A stretch of DNA of 64,000 nucleotides from Bacteroidetes bacterium B1(2017) (lineage in GTDB: Bacteria; Bacteroidota; Bacteroidia; UKL13-3). Below the pieces are notes generated by a model that was given only the letters and a program-made list of their open reading frames with translations, had not been told where the DNA came from and did no database searches. The stretch lies in the NCBI GenBank assembly GCA_002256395.1, contig NKJG01000001.1, forward strand, positions 372,001 to 436,000, read 5' to 3'. The translations under genes were made by a program, and so were the position numbers. Positions 35,104 through 43,978 of the stretch are shown here, piece after piece (within the stretch, counting starts at the first letter, position 1; every line of letters begins with the position of its first letter).

Positions 35104-36036
35104 ATGAAAAAGGAAAATGAAGATTCTAACAGAAGAGACTTTCTGAAGTTAGGATTACTTGCGGGGTCGGCGACCCTTGCAGGAATAGGAATGAAGAAAA
35201 CTGTTTTTGCTGGAACTGATACTGCCGCTACCGGAGAAATGGTAAAAGTTGTAACAGCAGACGGTAAAGTAGAAATGGTAGATAGCAGCAAAGTTGCTCA
35301 TCCATCAGAAGAAAAGCTTGCCCAATTTAACGTTAGAGAAGGCGTACCTGGTAAGAAATTCATTATGGTTATTGACTTGGCACGTTGTGCTAATGCAAGA
35401 AAATGTATTGAAGGCTGCCAAACCATGCATGGGAAGTTAGCTCCAATAGAATACATTAAGGTTAAGCGCATGCAAGACTCAGATTTGGGTGCGCCTTATT
35501 GGTTCCCTCAAACTTGCTACCAATGCGATAATCCACCTTGTACCAAAGTTTGTCCGGTTGATGCTACTTTTAAAAGAAGTGATGGTATTGTAGGTATTGA
35601 TAGCGACAGATGTATTGGTTGTAAATTCTGTATGGCCGCCTGCCCTTATTCTGCTAGAACATTCAATTTCGGACGTCCAGAGCAAATGGCTTATGCTGAA
35701 AAGCATGCGGAGGATAAAGATAAATGTTGTGCTACAAAATCGGACACAGAAGGTACCGTTTCAAAATGTGATTTCTGTCCAGAAAGTTCAGCAAAAGGAA
35801 TTCTTCCTACTTGTGTTTCTGAATGCCCTAATGGTACCATTTTCTTTGGTGATGAACTAGAAGATGCAGTAACAAATGGAGAAGAAACGTTTAGATTAAG
35901 TGAACTACTTAAAAAACGTGCTGGATATCGCCAATTTGAGGAACTTGGAACAAAACCAAGGGTATATTATTTACCACCGGTAGAAAGGAATTTCCCATTT
36001 GAGGAGGCCACTGAAGTTCATAATAAAGAAGAATAA
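35104..36036 (+). CDS. Tat-exported Fe-S electron-transfer protein (DmsB/PsrB/NrfC type)
   Basis: A 310-residue ferredoxin-like subunit with a Tat signal 'NRRDFLKLG' (Arg10-Arg11), so it is folded with its clusters and exported to the periplasm. Four Cys groups are present. Groups II ('CYQCDNPPCTKVCP'), III ('CIGCKFCMAACP') and IV ('CDFC' ... 'CVSECP') are complete. Group I is 'CANARKCIEGC', in which the usual second Cys is Ala, so one cluster lacks a standard ligand. It normally passes electrons between a catalytic subunit and an NrfD membrane subunit; the NrfD gene follows after 20 bases but no catalytic subunit is in the window. Confidence 0.92.
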   Translation: MKKENEDSNRRDFLKLGLLAGSATLAGIGMKKTVFAGTDTAATGEMVKVVTADGKVEMVDSSKVAHPSEEKLAQFNVREGVPGKKFIMVIDLARCANARKCIEGCQTMHGKLAPIEYIKVKRMQDSDLGAPYWFPQTCYQCDNPPCTKVCPVDATFKRSDGIVGIDSDRCIGCKFCMAACPYSARTFNFGRPEQMAYAEKHAEDKDKCCATKSDTEGTVSKCDFCPESSAKGILPTCVSECPNGTIFFGDELEDAVTNGEETFRLSELLKKRAGYRQFEELGTKPRVYYLPPVERNFPFEEATEVHNKEE

Positions 36037-36056
36037 TCGTGTAAAGGAATACAAAC

Positions 36057-37433
36057 ATGAATGATAAAATTATAAACGAAGAAAAAACCACTTACGAAAC
36101 CTTTACACAGGAAGAGTATATGGTTATGAAAAGAGACCTACTTCAACCAATCCAACATATTGGAAAATGGGGTAAAATATGGATCGCTTTTCTAATTACA
36201 GTTTGTTTGGCAGGTGTATATGCATATTATATTCAAGAAACCAAGAGCAAATATGTAACTGTTTCTCTAAGGGATTATACAATGTGGGGTGTTTACATCT
36301 CGAACTTTGTATTTTTTGTTGCCCTAAGTTTAATTGGGGTATTGATGTCGGCAGTACTAAAATTAACGAATTTCGAATGGTATAGGCCATTGGCACGTAT
36401 TGCAGAAATTATTGCAGTGGCAGCAATTATGCTTGCTGGTGTAAGTATTGTTGCAGCAATGGGTCGCCCAGACAGATTACATTATTTAGTATTACATGGT
36501 AGAATTCAATCGCCAATTGTATGGGATATTATTGTAATTCTTACATACGTAACTACAAGTATAATCTTACTTTTTATTCCAATGATTCCATCTTTGTCAA
36601 CTTGTAAAAACCATTTAACCGGTTTACCAAAATGGCAAATGAAGATGTATGATATTTTATCGTTTGGATGGGAAGGTACTCCAGCACAATGGAAGAGCTT
36701 AAAAAGAATGGTTAAAATTCTTACAGTAATGGTTATTCCTTTGGGAGTTTCTATTCATACGGTAACAGCTTGGTTATTTGCTACAACCTTAAGAGCAGAA
36801 TGGGATAGTACAAACTTTGGAGCCTATTTCGTATCTGGTGCGTTCCTTTTAGGAGTAGCTGGTATGATTGTTGCAATCTTTGTTATTAGAAAATCATATA
36901 AGTTAGAAAACTATTTAACTGAAATGCATTTTGATAAACTTGGAAAAGCATTAGTTATGATGTCGTTTATATACATATACTTTAACGTGAATGAGTATTT
37001 GGTACCTGCTTATAAAATGAGTGGATTACATGCCAATCACTTATTAAGTTTATTTACTGGCGAAGAAGCAATTTTTTATTGGTCGGTAGTATTCTTCGGA
37101 ATGATTATCCCAGGAACATTGCCTTTAATACCAAAAATGAGAAAGCCACTTCCTTTAACGATAATTGCCATTGCCGTAGTTATTGCAGCATGGTTTAAAC
37201 GTTACTTAATTGTAATTCCTGGATTAGCTCATCCATATTTACCTATACAAGACGTTCCAGATTCTTGGAAACATTATAGCCCAAGTATGATTGAAATGAC
37301 AATCGTTGCTGCAACGTTTGCAGCCATGTTATTAATCGTAACCTTGTTCTCAAGATTCTTCCCTATTATTTCGGTTTGGGAAGTTGCTGAAGGCAAATTA
37401 GAAGGTAAAGATGAAATTATAAACTATAAATAA
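36057..37433 (+). CDS. NrfD/PsrC family quinone-reactive membrane protein
   Basis: A 458-residue integral membrane protein with about ten hydrophobic helices (for example 'IWIAFLITVCLAGVYAYYI' and 'IAEIIAVAAIMLAGVSIVAA'). It belongs to the NrfD/PsrC family, which exchanges electrons with quinones in the inner membrane; the first helical bundle ends with the family's 'GRPDRLHYLVLHGRIQSPIVWD' region near residues 138-160. Ten helices is longer than the eight of PsrC and closer to ActC of alternative complex III. Its partner is the Fe-S protein just upstream. With no molybdoenzyme, electrons probably go to or from the cytochromes in the same unit. Confidence 0.92.
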   Translation: MNDKIINEEKTTYETFTQEEYMVMKRDLLQPIQHIGKWGKIWIAFLITVCLAGVYAYYIQETKSKYVTVSLRDYTMWGVYISNFVFFVALSLIGVLMSAVLKLTNFEWYRPLARIAEIIAVAAIMLAGVSIVAAMGRPDRLHYLVLHGRIQSPIVWDIIVILTYVTTSIILLFIPMIPSLSTCKNHLTGLPKWQMKMYDILSFGWEGTPAQWKSLKRMVKILTVMVIPLGVSIHTVTAWLFATTLRAEWDSTNFGAYFVSGAFLLGVAGMIVAIFVIRKSYKLENYLTEMHFDKLGKALVMMSFIYIYFNVNEYLVPAYKMSGLHANHLLSLFTGEEAIFYWSVVFFGMIIPGTLPLIPKMRKPLPLTIIAIAVVIAAWFKRYLIVIPGLAHPYLPIQDVPDSWKHYSPSMIEMTIVAATFAAMLLIVTLFSRFFPIISVWEVAEGKLEGKDEIINYK

Positions 37434-37441
37434 ACAGAACC

Positions 37442-37981
37442 ATGAAAAAGTATATTTCTTTATTGATACTAATCCTAGGGCTTTTTATTAGCATGCCTTT
37501 GCTTGCACAAGAAAAAGAAGCCACTATGGAAATTAAATTTGAAAAAGTAGATTCAAATAATGTGTGTAATGTTTATGTAGTTTCGGAAGGACAACCTGTA
37601 AAAGAGGTAGCCGTAAAATTATATGTAGAACGTTTATTTGGATTGCTTCCTATAAAGGACGAAGTGAGCACAGATGAAAATGGTGTTGCAAGTTTTGAAT
37701 TCCCTAATAATTTACCTTTGAATTCTGACGGAAAACTGATAGTTTTGGCTAAGGTTGAAGACGATGAAAACTATGGTAGTTTTGAAGCAAAGACAGAATC
37801 AACAATTGGGTTTAAACCTGATTTATCCTTTCTTGAAAAAAGAGAAAGATCATTATCTGCTGGAAGAGATAGAGCACCAATTTATTTTATTATCGCTTCC
37901 ATATCAATAATTTCAGCCATTTGGGGTACCTTAATTTATGTTGTACTTCAAGTATTTAAATTAAAAAAACTCACACATTAA
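37442..37981 (+). CDS. Membrane-anchored periplasmic protein of unknown function
   Basis: A 179-residue protein with a signal peptide ('LGLFISMPLLAQ'), a periplasmic beta domain of about 100 residues ('VKLYVERLFGLLPIKDEVSTDE' region, 'NGVASFEFPNNLP'), and one C-terminal membrane helix at about 148-171 ending in Lys-rich 'KLKKLTH'. The beta domain looks like a transthyretin-type sandwich. It has no cofactor motif. It lies 8 bases after the NrfD gene and may be an accessory subunit of that complex. Confidence 0.75.
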   Translation: MKKYISLLILILGLFISMPLLAQEKEATMEIKFEKVDSNNVCNVYVVSEGQPVKEVAVKLYVERLFGLLPIKDEVSTDENGVASFEFPNNLPLNSDGKLIVLAKVEDDENYGSFEAKTESTIGFKPDLSFLEKRERSLSAGRDRAPIYFIIASISIISAIWGTLIYVVLQVFKLKKLTH

Positions 37982-38008
37982 AAAAAACAAACCCATAATT
38001 TAAATTTT

Positions 38009-38419
38009 ATGAAAAACTTAAAAAAAATCATTGCAGGAGCATTCTTATTTGCAGCCTGTATGTTCATTAGCCAATCGGCTTTTGCTCAAAAACCTGCTGG
38101 TAAACCTTGGCCAGCTCCAGATGCAGCAGTAAAAAAAGCTAACCCTATTAAATCTGATGCAGCCTCTGTTAAAGAAGGAAAAGATTTATATGCTCAACAT
38201 TGCAAATCTTGTCATGGTGCTAAAGGAAAAGGCGACGGATCTAAAGCTGAGAAAATTGACATTTCTTGCGGAGATTTCTCTAGTCCTGAAATAGCTAAAA
38301 TGACTGATGGAGAATTGTATTGGAAAACTACCGAAGGTAGAAAACCAATGCCATCGTACAAAGAAAAGCTTAGCGATTCGGAAAGATGGAAAGTAATTAA
38401 TTACTTACGTACATTATAA
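38009..38419 (+). CDS. Class I cytochrome c, periplasmic
   Basis: A 136-residue monoheme cytochrome with a signal peptide ending 'SQSAFAQ'. The heme motif is Cys65-x2-Cys68-His69 ('CKSCH') followed by 'GAKGKGDG', and the axial Met is in 'GRKPMPSY' near residue 115. The domain is a paralog of the cytochrome at 29668-30132 ('DGELYWKTTEGRKPMP' against 'DGALFWKITTGRGPMP'). It closes the redox gene run, 27 bases after the preceding gene, and would carry electrons between the NrfD/Fe-S module and other periplasmic cytochromes. Confidence 0.92.
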   Translation: MKNLKKIIAGAFLFAACMFISQSAFAQKPAGKPWPAPDAAVKKANPIKSDAASVKEGKDLYAQHCKSCHGAKGKGDGSKAEKIDISCGDFSSPEIAKMTDGELYWKTTEGRKPMPSYKEKLSDSERWKVINYLRTL

Positions 38420-38446
38420 TTTTAAAAAGAAAGGGAAGAGTTTTTT

Positions 38447-39493
38447 ATGAGGATTGGAATAATAAATGCGGTACTATTTTTTATGTTTTTTTTCTTATTT
38501 ACTGCATGTAATCCATTTTCTAAAAACTCTTCCCAATCTGCTAGTATTGAAGGAAAAATACCTTCAAATTTTACTAGAAATAAAACGTTATATTTCTTTA
38601 GATATACAGACTCATTGAGTCTGTTTTTGTGTGAAAAAAAACCAACAGATTCGTGTGAAATAAAGCCCGACGGAAGCTTTAAATTAGAGCTTAAAAATTG
38701 GAATTCAGATGGTTTTTTTGACCTTGCCACAACAGAATTTACCTTTGCCAAAAACTACTTTCTTGAACAAAATCAAAACCTTCATTTATTTTTTGAAGGA
38801 AATGACATGCCGCTTAAACTAAGCACCTATCAAGACATTGGCGAATACAATCTCTTTCTACAAACCTTTTACGATACCTTTTTTAGAGAGCCCGCTACTA
38901 AAAGAAACTACTTTGTAATAAGTAATTTTATGCTTGCTCCAGATTATGCTGTTTATATTAATGAAAGAAGAGAACATCAAAAGTTGTTTTACAAAAACTA
39001 TTTTAATGGACAAGAAATAAATAACACTTTTAAAACCTATTTTGAAAAAGAACTAGATTTTAACTGGGCAAATGATAAAGTGTATTTTTTATGGAAAAAA
39101 AGAACACGTCAAGAATTTGTACCTTTAGACACATCGTATTTCGACTTCCTTAAAGTTATTAATTTAGACGACCCTAGCGCCTTAATTAGCCCGGCCTATA
39201 CAAGGTTTATTGAACTTTACCTTACAGAATTATACCAAGAAGAATTACCAAATCTTCCAGTTGGATTAAAACAAACAAGTTTCAAAATAGCTGTTACTGG
39301 GAAAAAGCTGAAAGGTTTAGGAAAAAAAATAGCCTATTACCAATTGATAAAAAACGAATTAAATGGAGTAAATTTATCCAGCAACCCTGCGCAAGTTGCT
39401 TACGTTGATTCACTAACAAATCTTGCATTTGCAAGTACAGGCGACTCTGCTTATTTTCGTTTCGTTAAATCAGAACGAAATAAAAATAACTAG
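38447..39493 (+). CDS. Lipoprotein of unknown function
   Basis: A 348-residue lipoprotein with lipobox 'FTAC' (Cys21). The first 100 residues of the mature part form beta strands with 'IEGKIPSNFTRNKTLYFFRY' and 'KPDGSFKLEL', similar to the DUF4369 domain that precedes thioredoxin folds in Bacteroidota. The rest is helical and aromatic-rich, without a CxxC motif, so a thioredoxin role is not supported. It follows the cytochrome gene after 27 bases and is likely in the same transcript. Confidence 0.7.
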   Translation: MRIGIINAVLFFMFFFLFTACNPFSKNSSQSASIEGKIPSNFTRNKTLYFFRYTDSLSLFLCEKKPTDSCEIKPDGSFKLELKNWNSDGFFDLATTEFTFAKNYFLEQNQNLHLFFEGNDMPLKLSTYQDIGEYNLFLQTFYDTFFREPATKRNYFVISNFMLAPDYAVYINERREHQKLFYKNYFNGQEINNTFKTYFEKELDFNWANDKVYFLWKKRTRQEFVPLDTSYFDFLKVINLDDPSALISPAYTRFIELYLTELYQEELPNLPVGLKQTSFKIAVTGKKLKGLGKKIAYYQLIKNELNGVNLSSNPAQVAYVDSLTNLAFASTGDSAYFRFVKSERNKNN

Positions 39494-39505
39494 TTTTTTG
39501 CCCAT

Positions 39506-39880
39506 ATGAAAATAGCCATCCTTATTTTAAGAATTCTTGCTGGAGTTTTATTTTTAGCAACTGGAATATTCCATTTTATGAACTATGAAGTTATGGCTGT
39601 TTATGTGCCATTGCCAGTGGGTTCAAAATACTTTGTTTTGCTTATTGCAAGTATCATAAGCATAAGTAGCATTCTTGTTATGCTTGGCAAATATGTAAGA
39701 GAATCGTTTTTTACTATCGCCATTACCTTTGCCATTACAGGCTTAATGATCTTGATTCCTACGATTCATTATTCAAATGACCAGTATTTAAAGCTGATTC
39801 AAATCCCTAACTTATACAAAGTTGTAATTGCTACGGTAATGTTTATTGCCCTTATAGCCAGCAAGCCAAAGGGCAATTAA
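39506..39880 (+). CDS. DoxX-like small membrane protein
   Basis: A 124-residue protein with four hydrophobic helices, beginning 'ILRILAGVLFLATGIFHF', which is the opening pattern of DoxX/DoxD-like membrane proteins. These are often near redox genes but their reaction is not settled. It starts 12 bases after the previous stop and is the last gene of the plus-strand run before a 90-base gap. Confidence 0.7.
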   Translation: MKIAILILRILAGVLFLATGIFHFMNYEVMAVYVPLPVGSKYFVLLIASIISISSILVMLGKYVRESFFTIAITFAITGLMILIPTIHYSNDQYLKLIQIPNLYKVVIATVMFIALIASKPKGN

Positions 39881-39972
39881 AATTGGAATAAAATTTCTGA
39901 CACTAATATTGGCTTAATTCACAAAATTTTTCATAATATGTGTGCCCTTTGCAAAATGCTAGGCCCAATTTT

Positions 39973-42585
39973 ATGATGAAACTTAAGCTCCTATCCTTAC
40001 TCCTATTTTCGTTTGTTTATTTTGGAGTATCCGCACAAATACCAAAAAGCTATTCTGCTTCAGAAATAGAATTACAATTAAAAAAGGCTAACACCTTTGG
40101 TTCGGTGCTATATATTGCCGCCCACCCAGATGACGAAAACACAAGACTCATCACCTATTTAGCAAATGAAAAATGTTTGCGAACAGGATATTTAAGTTTA
40201 ACCCGAGGGGATGGCGGACAAAATTTAATTGGTTCGGAACAAGGAATTGAATTGGGTGTTATTAGAACCCAAGAGCTCTTAGCAGCGAGAAGAACAGATG
40301 GTGGCGAGCAATTTTTTACTAGGGCATACGATTTTGGCTACAGTAAAACGCCAAAGGAAACCTTTGAGAAATGGACGCACGAAGAAATTTTAGCCGATGT
40401 GGTTTTTGTTATTCGCAAATTTAGACCTGATATTATTATTACTCGATTTGCAACAGATGGTAGTGGCGGACATGGTCATCACACGGCTTCAGCCATTTTA
40501 GCTGAAGAAGCATTTGATGCTGCTGCCGATCCAACTAAATTCCCTGGACAACTTAAATACGTAAGCGTTTGGCAAACAAAAAGAATGTTTTATAATAATG
40601 CCTCACGCTTTTGGAATCCTAATGCCGACATGAGTGGAAACCTGAAAGTTGATGTTGGAGGATTTAATAAAAGTATTGGCAAAAGTTATGGCGAAATAGC
40701 CGCTGAAAGCAGAAGTATGCATCGAAGTCAAGGTTTTGGTAGTGCTCGCCAACGTGGAGAAATGATTGAATATTTTAAACCCATAAAAGGCGATACTGGA
40801 AATTTAACCACACCTTTTGACAGAATTGATTTTACTTGGAATGTAGGACCGAATGGCAAAAAAATAGCCTCACTAATGGAGGCAGCCATAAAAGCTTTTA
40901 GAGCAGATGACATTAAAACATGTAACCAAAAATTAATAGAAGCCTTAGCCATTATTCCAGATAATAAAGAGGCTGAAAACCGCTATAAACGTAAACAAAT
41001 AACCCACACGCTATTATTGGTAAATAGTGTTTTTATAGAAGCAATTTCTGATGGAAACTTTATTGTTTCGCCCAAAGATTCTATAAAAATAAAAGGCGTT
41101 TGCTTGAACCGATCTAATTCCAATATTGTTCTTGCCAAAGTAAGTTTACAAGAATATGGAGAGGAAACTAATGCCTTGGAACCAAGTATTGACTCTATTA
41201 AAAATCAACCTTTAAAAAACAATATTCCAAACACAACCCTTTTTACACAGGTGCTTAGCCAATCGGCCAAACCATCCTCATTGTTCTGGCTAAAAAATGA
41301 AATTCAAGCCAATAAATTTGATTTAACCCAAGGTGAGATTGGCTTAGCATATGGATTTACGAGTGGGTATTTAGTAAAATTCGAACTCCTTATTGAAGGG
41401 AAATCCATTGAATTTACGGAGCCAGTTCAATACAAATGGGCTGATCCTGAAAAAGGAGAGCAATACAGACCTTTAGTAATTGCCCCACCTGCGTATATTA
41501 ATTTAAATACCCATTCATTAATTGCAACAGATAGTACTGCCAGAGAAATTAAGGTTACAGTAAAAGCTGGACGAGATAATGTGAAAGGTTTATTGCTTGT
41601 ATATACCTCCCATAACTGGAAAATCTATTTTAAAGGAGACGAAAAGAAATCACACTATGCAGGTGCATCAACCTATGTAGAATTAGCAAAAAAAGGAGAA
41701 GAGAAAGAATTGATATTTATGGTAATTGGACCCAAAGAAACGAACATAGGTGTATTAGATTTTGGCCTAGTAGAAATGCCAAAGCCTATAGAAGAAGTTA
41801 GGGAAGATGGCTTAGAAACTGTAACTGATCAACCAAATGATTATGATCGGTATCCAAATTATAAATGTGGCTTAAAGGAAATTAAATATGACCATATCCC
41901 CGCCCAAGTATTATTTCCAAATACAAGAGTTAAATTGGTAAAAGTGGATGTAAACCATAAAAAATACAAAATTGGCTATTTACCAGGTGCTGGCGACGAG
42001 GTTGCTCCTTGCCTAGAACAATTGGGCTATGAGATTGACATACTTACCAATGAAATGCTTTTAAACGGCAATTTAAGCCAATATAAAGCCATTATTACTG
42101 GAGTTAGGGCATATAATACAAACGAAAAACTAAGCTCTTTAAAATCGAAATTAATGAGTTATGTGGCAAATGGAGGGAATTTAATCGTTCAATATAATAC
42201 CAATAGTTTTGCTGGACCCTTTAAAGCAGATATAGGTCCTTATCCATTTAAAATAACAAGAGACAGAATAACAGATGAAAATGCGAAAGTGGTTTTTGAA
42301 TTACCAAATCATCCCGTTTTAAACACGCCAAATAAAATTACCGACCAAGATTTTGAAGGATGGATTCAAGAAAGAAGTATTTACCACGCTGGAGACGCAG
42401 ATCCCTTGTATCAATTCCCAATTAGCATGAGTGATCCTGGAGAAAAATCGAGTAAGGGGGCTTTATTAATTGGAGATTATGGCAAGGGACATTTTGTTTA
42501 CACAGGTATAGCTTTTTTTAGAGAATTGCCAGCGGGAGTGCCGGGAGCCTACAGATTGTTTGTAAATTTAGTTGAGCTGAAATAA
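39973..42585 (+). CDS. PIG-L family N-acetylsugar deacetylase, secreted
   Basis: An 870-residue protein. After a signal peptide ('FSFVYFGVSAQ') comes a PIG-L/LmbE zinc deacetylase domain at about 45-300 with 'AAHPDDE' (His51, Asp53 or 54) and 'GGHGHHTAS' near residue 176 as zinc ligands. The remaining 550 residues have beta-rich domains and a C-terminal glutamine-amidotransferase-like fold ('LGYEIDILTNEML', 'GNLIVQYNTNSF'). Large PIG-L proteins of this layout are frequent in Bacteroidota and are thought to act on periplasmic glycans. The frame runs up to ATG 39940, but 39973 is preferred since it places the signal peptide at the N-terminus. A terminator follows. Confidence 0.88.
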   Translation: MMKLKLLSLLLFSFVYFGVSAQIPKSYSASEIELQLKKANTFGSVLYIAAHPDDENTRLITYLANEKCLRTGYLSLTRGDGGQNLIGSEQGIELGVIRTQELLAARRTDGGEQFFTRAYDFGYSKTPKETFEKWTHEEILADVVFVIRKFRPDIIITRFATDGSGGHGHHTASAILAEEAFDAAADPTKFPGQLKYVSVWQTKRMFYNNASRFWNPNADMSGNLKVDVGGFNKSIGKSYGEIAAESRSMHRSQGFGSARQRGEMIEYFKPIKGDTGNLTTPFDRIDFTWNVGPNGKKIASLMEAAIKAFRADDIKTCNQKLIEALAIIPDNKEAENRYKRKQITHTLLLVNSVFIEAISDGNFIVSPKDSIKIKGVCLNRSNSNIVLAKVSLQEYGEETNALEPSIDSIKNQPLKNNIPNTTLFTQVLSQSAKPSSLFWLKNEIQANKFDLTQGEIGLAYGFTSGYLVKFELLIEGKSIEFTEPVQYKWADPEKGEQYRPLVIAPPAYINLNTHSLIATDSTAREIKVTVKAGRDNVKGLLLVYTSHNWKIYFKGDEKKSHYAGASTYVELAKKGEEKELIFMVIGPKETNIGVLDFGLVEMPKPIEEVREDGLETVTDQPNDYDRYPNYKCGLKEIKYDHIPAQVLFPNTRVKLVKVDVNHKKYKIGYLPGAGDEVAPCLEQLGYEIDILTNEMLLNGNLSQYKAIITGVRAYNTNEKLSSLKSKLMSYVANGGNLIVQYNTNSFAGPFKADIGPYPFKITRDRITDENAKVVFELPNHPVLNTPNKITDQDFEGWIQERSIYHAGDADPLYQFPISMSDPGEKSSKGALLIGDYGKGHFVYTGIAFFRELPAGVPGAYRLFVNLVELK

Positions 42586-42626
42586 ACAAAAAAAAGCCCA
42601 TGAATAAATTACTCATGGGCTTTTTT
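42586..42626. terminator. Bidirectional terminator
   Basis: AAAAAGCCCATGA (42591-42603) and TCATGGGCTTTTT (42613-42625) form a perfect 13-bp stem with a 9-nt loop. It lies between two convergent stop codons and serves both. Confidence 0.9.
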
Positions 42627-42640
42627 ATAGAAATTAATTC

Positions 42641-43297
42641 TTAGCTATTTGACTTAGCATGATCTGCTAAAAACTGAGCTAAACCTGCATCGGTTAAAGG
42701 GTGCTTTAATAATGCTAAAATACTCGCAAGTGGACTAGTAATCACATGTGCACCAACTTCGGCAGATTTAATAATATGAATAGGATTACGAATTGAGGCT
42801 GCTAAGATTTGAGACTCATATCCTTGAACTTGATAGATATGAGCAATTTGAGAAATCAATTCCATGCCATCGAAAGAGATATCATCTAAGCGACCAACAA
42901 ACGGAGAAATATAGGTAGCACCAGCTTTAGCTGCCAATATAGCTTGGCCTGCGCTAAAAATTAAGGTACAATTTGTTTTGATTCCTTTTGAGGTAAAATA
43001 TTTTATGGCTTTAATACCATCTTTTATCATTGGAATTTTCACTACGATATTCTTATGTAAGGCAGCTAATTTTTCGCCTTCAGCAACCATTCCAGCATAA
43101 TCGGTGGCTATTACTTCGGCACTTACATCTCCATCTACAATAGTGCAGATATCGATATAGTGTTGTAAAACGGCAGCATCGCCTTTAATGCCTTCTTTGG
43201 CCATTAGTGAGGGATTTGTAGTAACTCCATCCAAAATACCAAGGTCGTTGGCTTCTTTAATTTGAGCCAAGTTGGCTGTATCAATAAAAAACTTCAT
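42641..43297 (-). CDS. Transaldolase / fructose-6-phosphate aldolase family
   Basis: A 218-residue class I aldolase of the small transaldolase (TalC/MipB/FSA) type. It starts '[16 protein letters not shown]'; the Schiff-base lysine is in 'NIVVKIPM' near residue 85, followed by '[20 protein letters not shown]' and '[10 protein letters not shown]', the family signatures. A frame extension to 43333 is ignored because 43297 is the usual start. In the pentose phosphate pathway it moves a dihydroxyacetone unit between sugar phosphates. It reads divergently from the methyltransferase gene with both -7 elements in the 54-base gap. Confidence 0.93.
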   Translation of the reverse strand: MKFFIDTANLAQIKEANDLGILDGVTTNPSLMAKEGIKGDAAVLQHYIDICTIVDGDVSAEVIATDYAGMVAEGEKLAALHKNIVVKIPMIKDGIKAIKYFTSKGIKTNCTLIFSAGQAILAAKAGATYISPFVGRLDDISFDGMELISQIAHIYQVQGYESQILAASIRNPIHIIKSAEVGAHVITSPLASILALLKHPLTDAGLAQFLADHAKSNS

Positions 43298-43305
43298 ATT
43301 GCTTA

Positions 43306-43313
43306 TAAATTTG
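43306..43313 (+). promoter_or_regulatory. Candidate -7 element of the methyltransferase gene
   Basis: TAAATTTG is an exact TAnnTTTG match 38 bases upstream of the start at 43352. It lies three bases from the opposite promoter of the transaldolase gene. Confidence 0.4.
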
Positions 43314-43315
43314 TG

Positions 43316-43323
43316 CAAATATA
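43316..43323 (-). promoter_or_regulatory. Candidate -7 element of the transaldolase gene
   Basis: The minus strand reads TATATTTG, an exact TAnnTTTG match, 18 bases before the start at 43297. The two divergent promoters nearly touch, so one polymerase would block the other. Confidence 0.45.
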
Positions 43324-43351
43324 GGTATCTCAAAATTAAACTATTAACAGC

Positions 43352-43948
43352 ATGCCAACATTAAACGGAATTTATTGGGAAAACCGCTACCAGCAAGGTG
43401 ACACAGGCTGGGATATTGGTTCGGCCAGTACCCCTATTCTTTCTTATTGCGAACAAATACCAGACAAAAACCTTAGCATTTTAATACCGGGATGTGGGAA
43501 TGGGTATGAGGCAGAAAGCCTTCTTCAACTAGGGTTTACTAATATTACCTTGATAGATTTGGCCGAAAGTCCGCTGAATGAATTTAGAAAGCGGAATGAG
43601 CTTGCTGTATTTGAAGGAAAAATTAAACTAATTTGTACAGATTTCTTTGAGCATCAAGGACAATACGATTTAATTTTAGAGCAAACCTTCTTTTGCGCTA
43701 TACACCCAGCTCAAAGAGATGATTATGCTTCGAAAATGAATTCCTTACTGGTTCCAAATGGCAAATTAGCTGGGTTGTTATTCAATTTTCCTTTATCTCA
43801 GGAAGGCCCTCCATTTGGTGGTTCGATGCCGAATTATTTACAACATTTTGGCCCTTGGTTCAGCATAAAAACCTTAGAAAACTGCTACAACTCAATAGCA
43901 CCTAGGGCTGGCAGGGAACTATTTTTTATTTTACAAAAGCCTGCTTAG
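43352..43948 (+). CDS. TPMT-like SAM-dependent methyltransferase
   Basis: A 198-residue Rossmann methyltransferase of the thiopurine S-methyltransferase family. The N-terminal '[16 protein letters not shown]' is the family signature, motif I is '[15 protein letters not shown]' near 49-63, and '[13 protein letters not shown]' is the post-motif region. Relatives in bacteria methylate thiols, selenium or tellurium compounds; the substrate here is not known. It ends 30 bases before ettA, in which gap ettA has its own -7-like element TATTTTCG (43953-43960). Confidence 0.88.
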   Translation: MPTLNGIYWENRYQQGDTGWDIGSASTPILSYCEQIPDKNLSILIPGCGNGYEAESLLQLGFTNITLIDLAESPLNEFRKRNELAVFEGKIKLICTDFFEHQGQYDLILEQTFFCAIHPAQRDDYASKMNSLLVPNGKLAGLLFNFPLSQEGPPFGGSMPNYLQHFGPWFSIKTLENCYNSIAPRAGRELFFILQKPA

Positions 43949-43978
43949 GTATTATTTTCGCATCCCTATTAACGTAAC

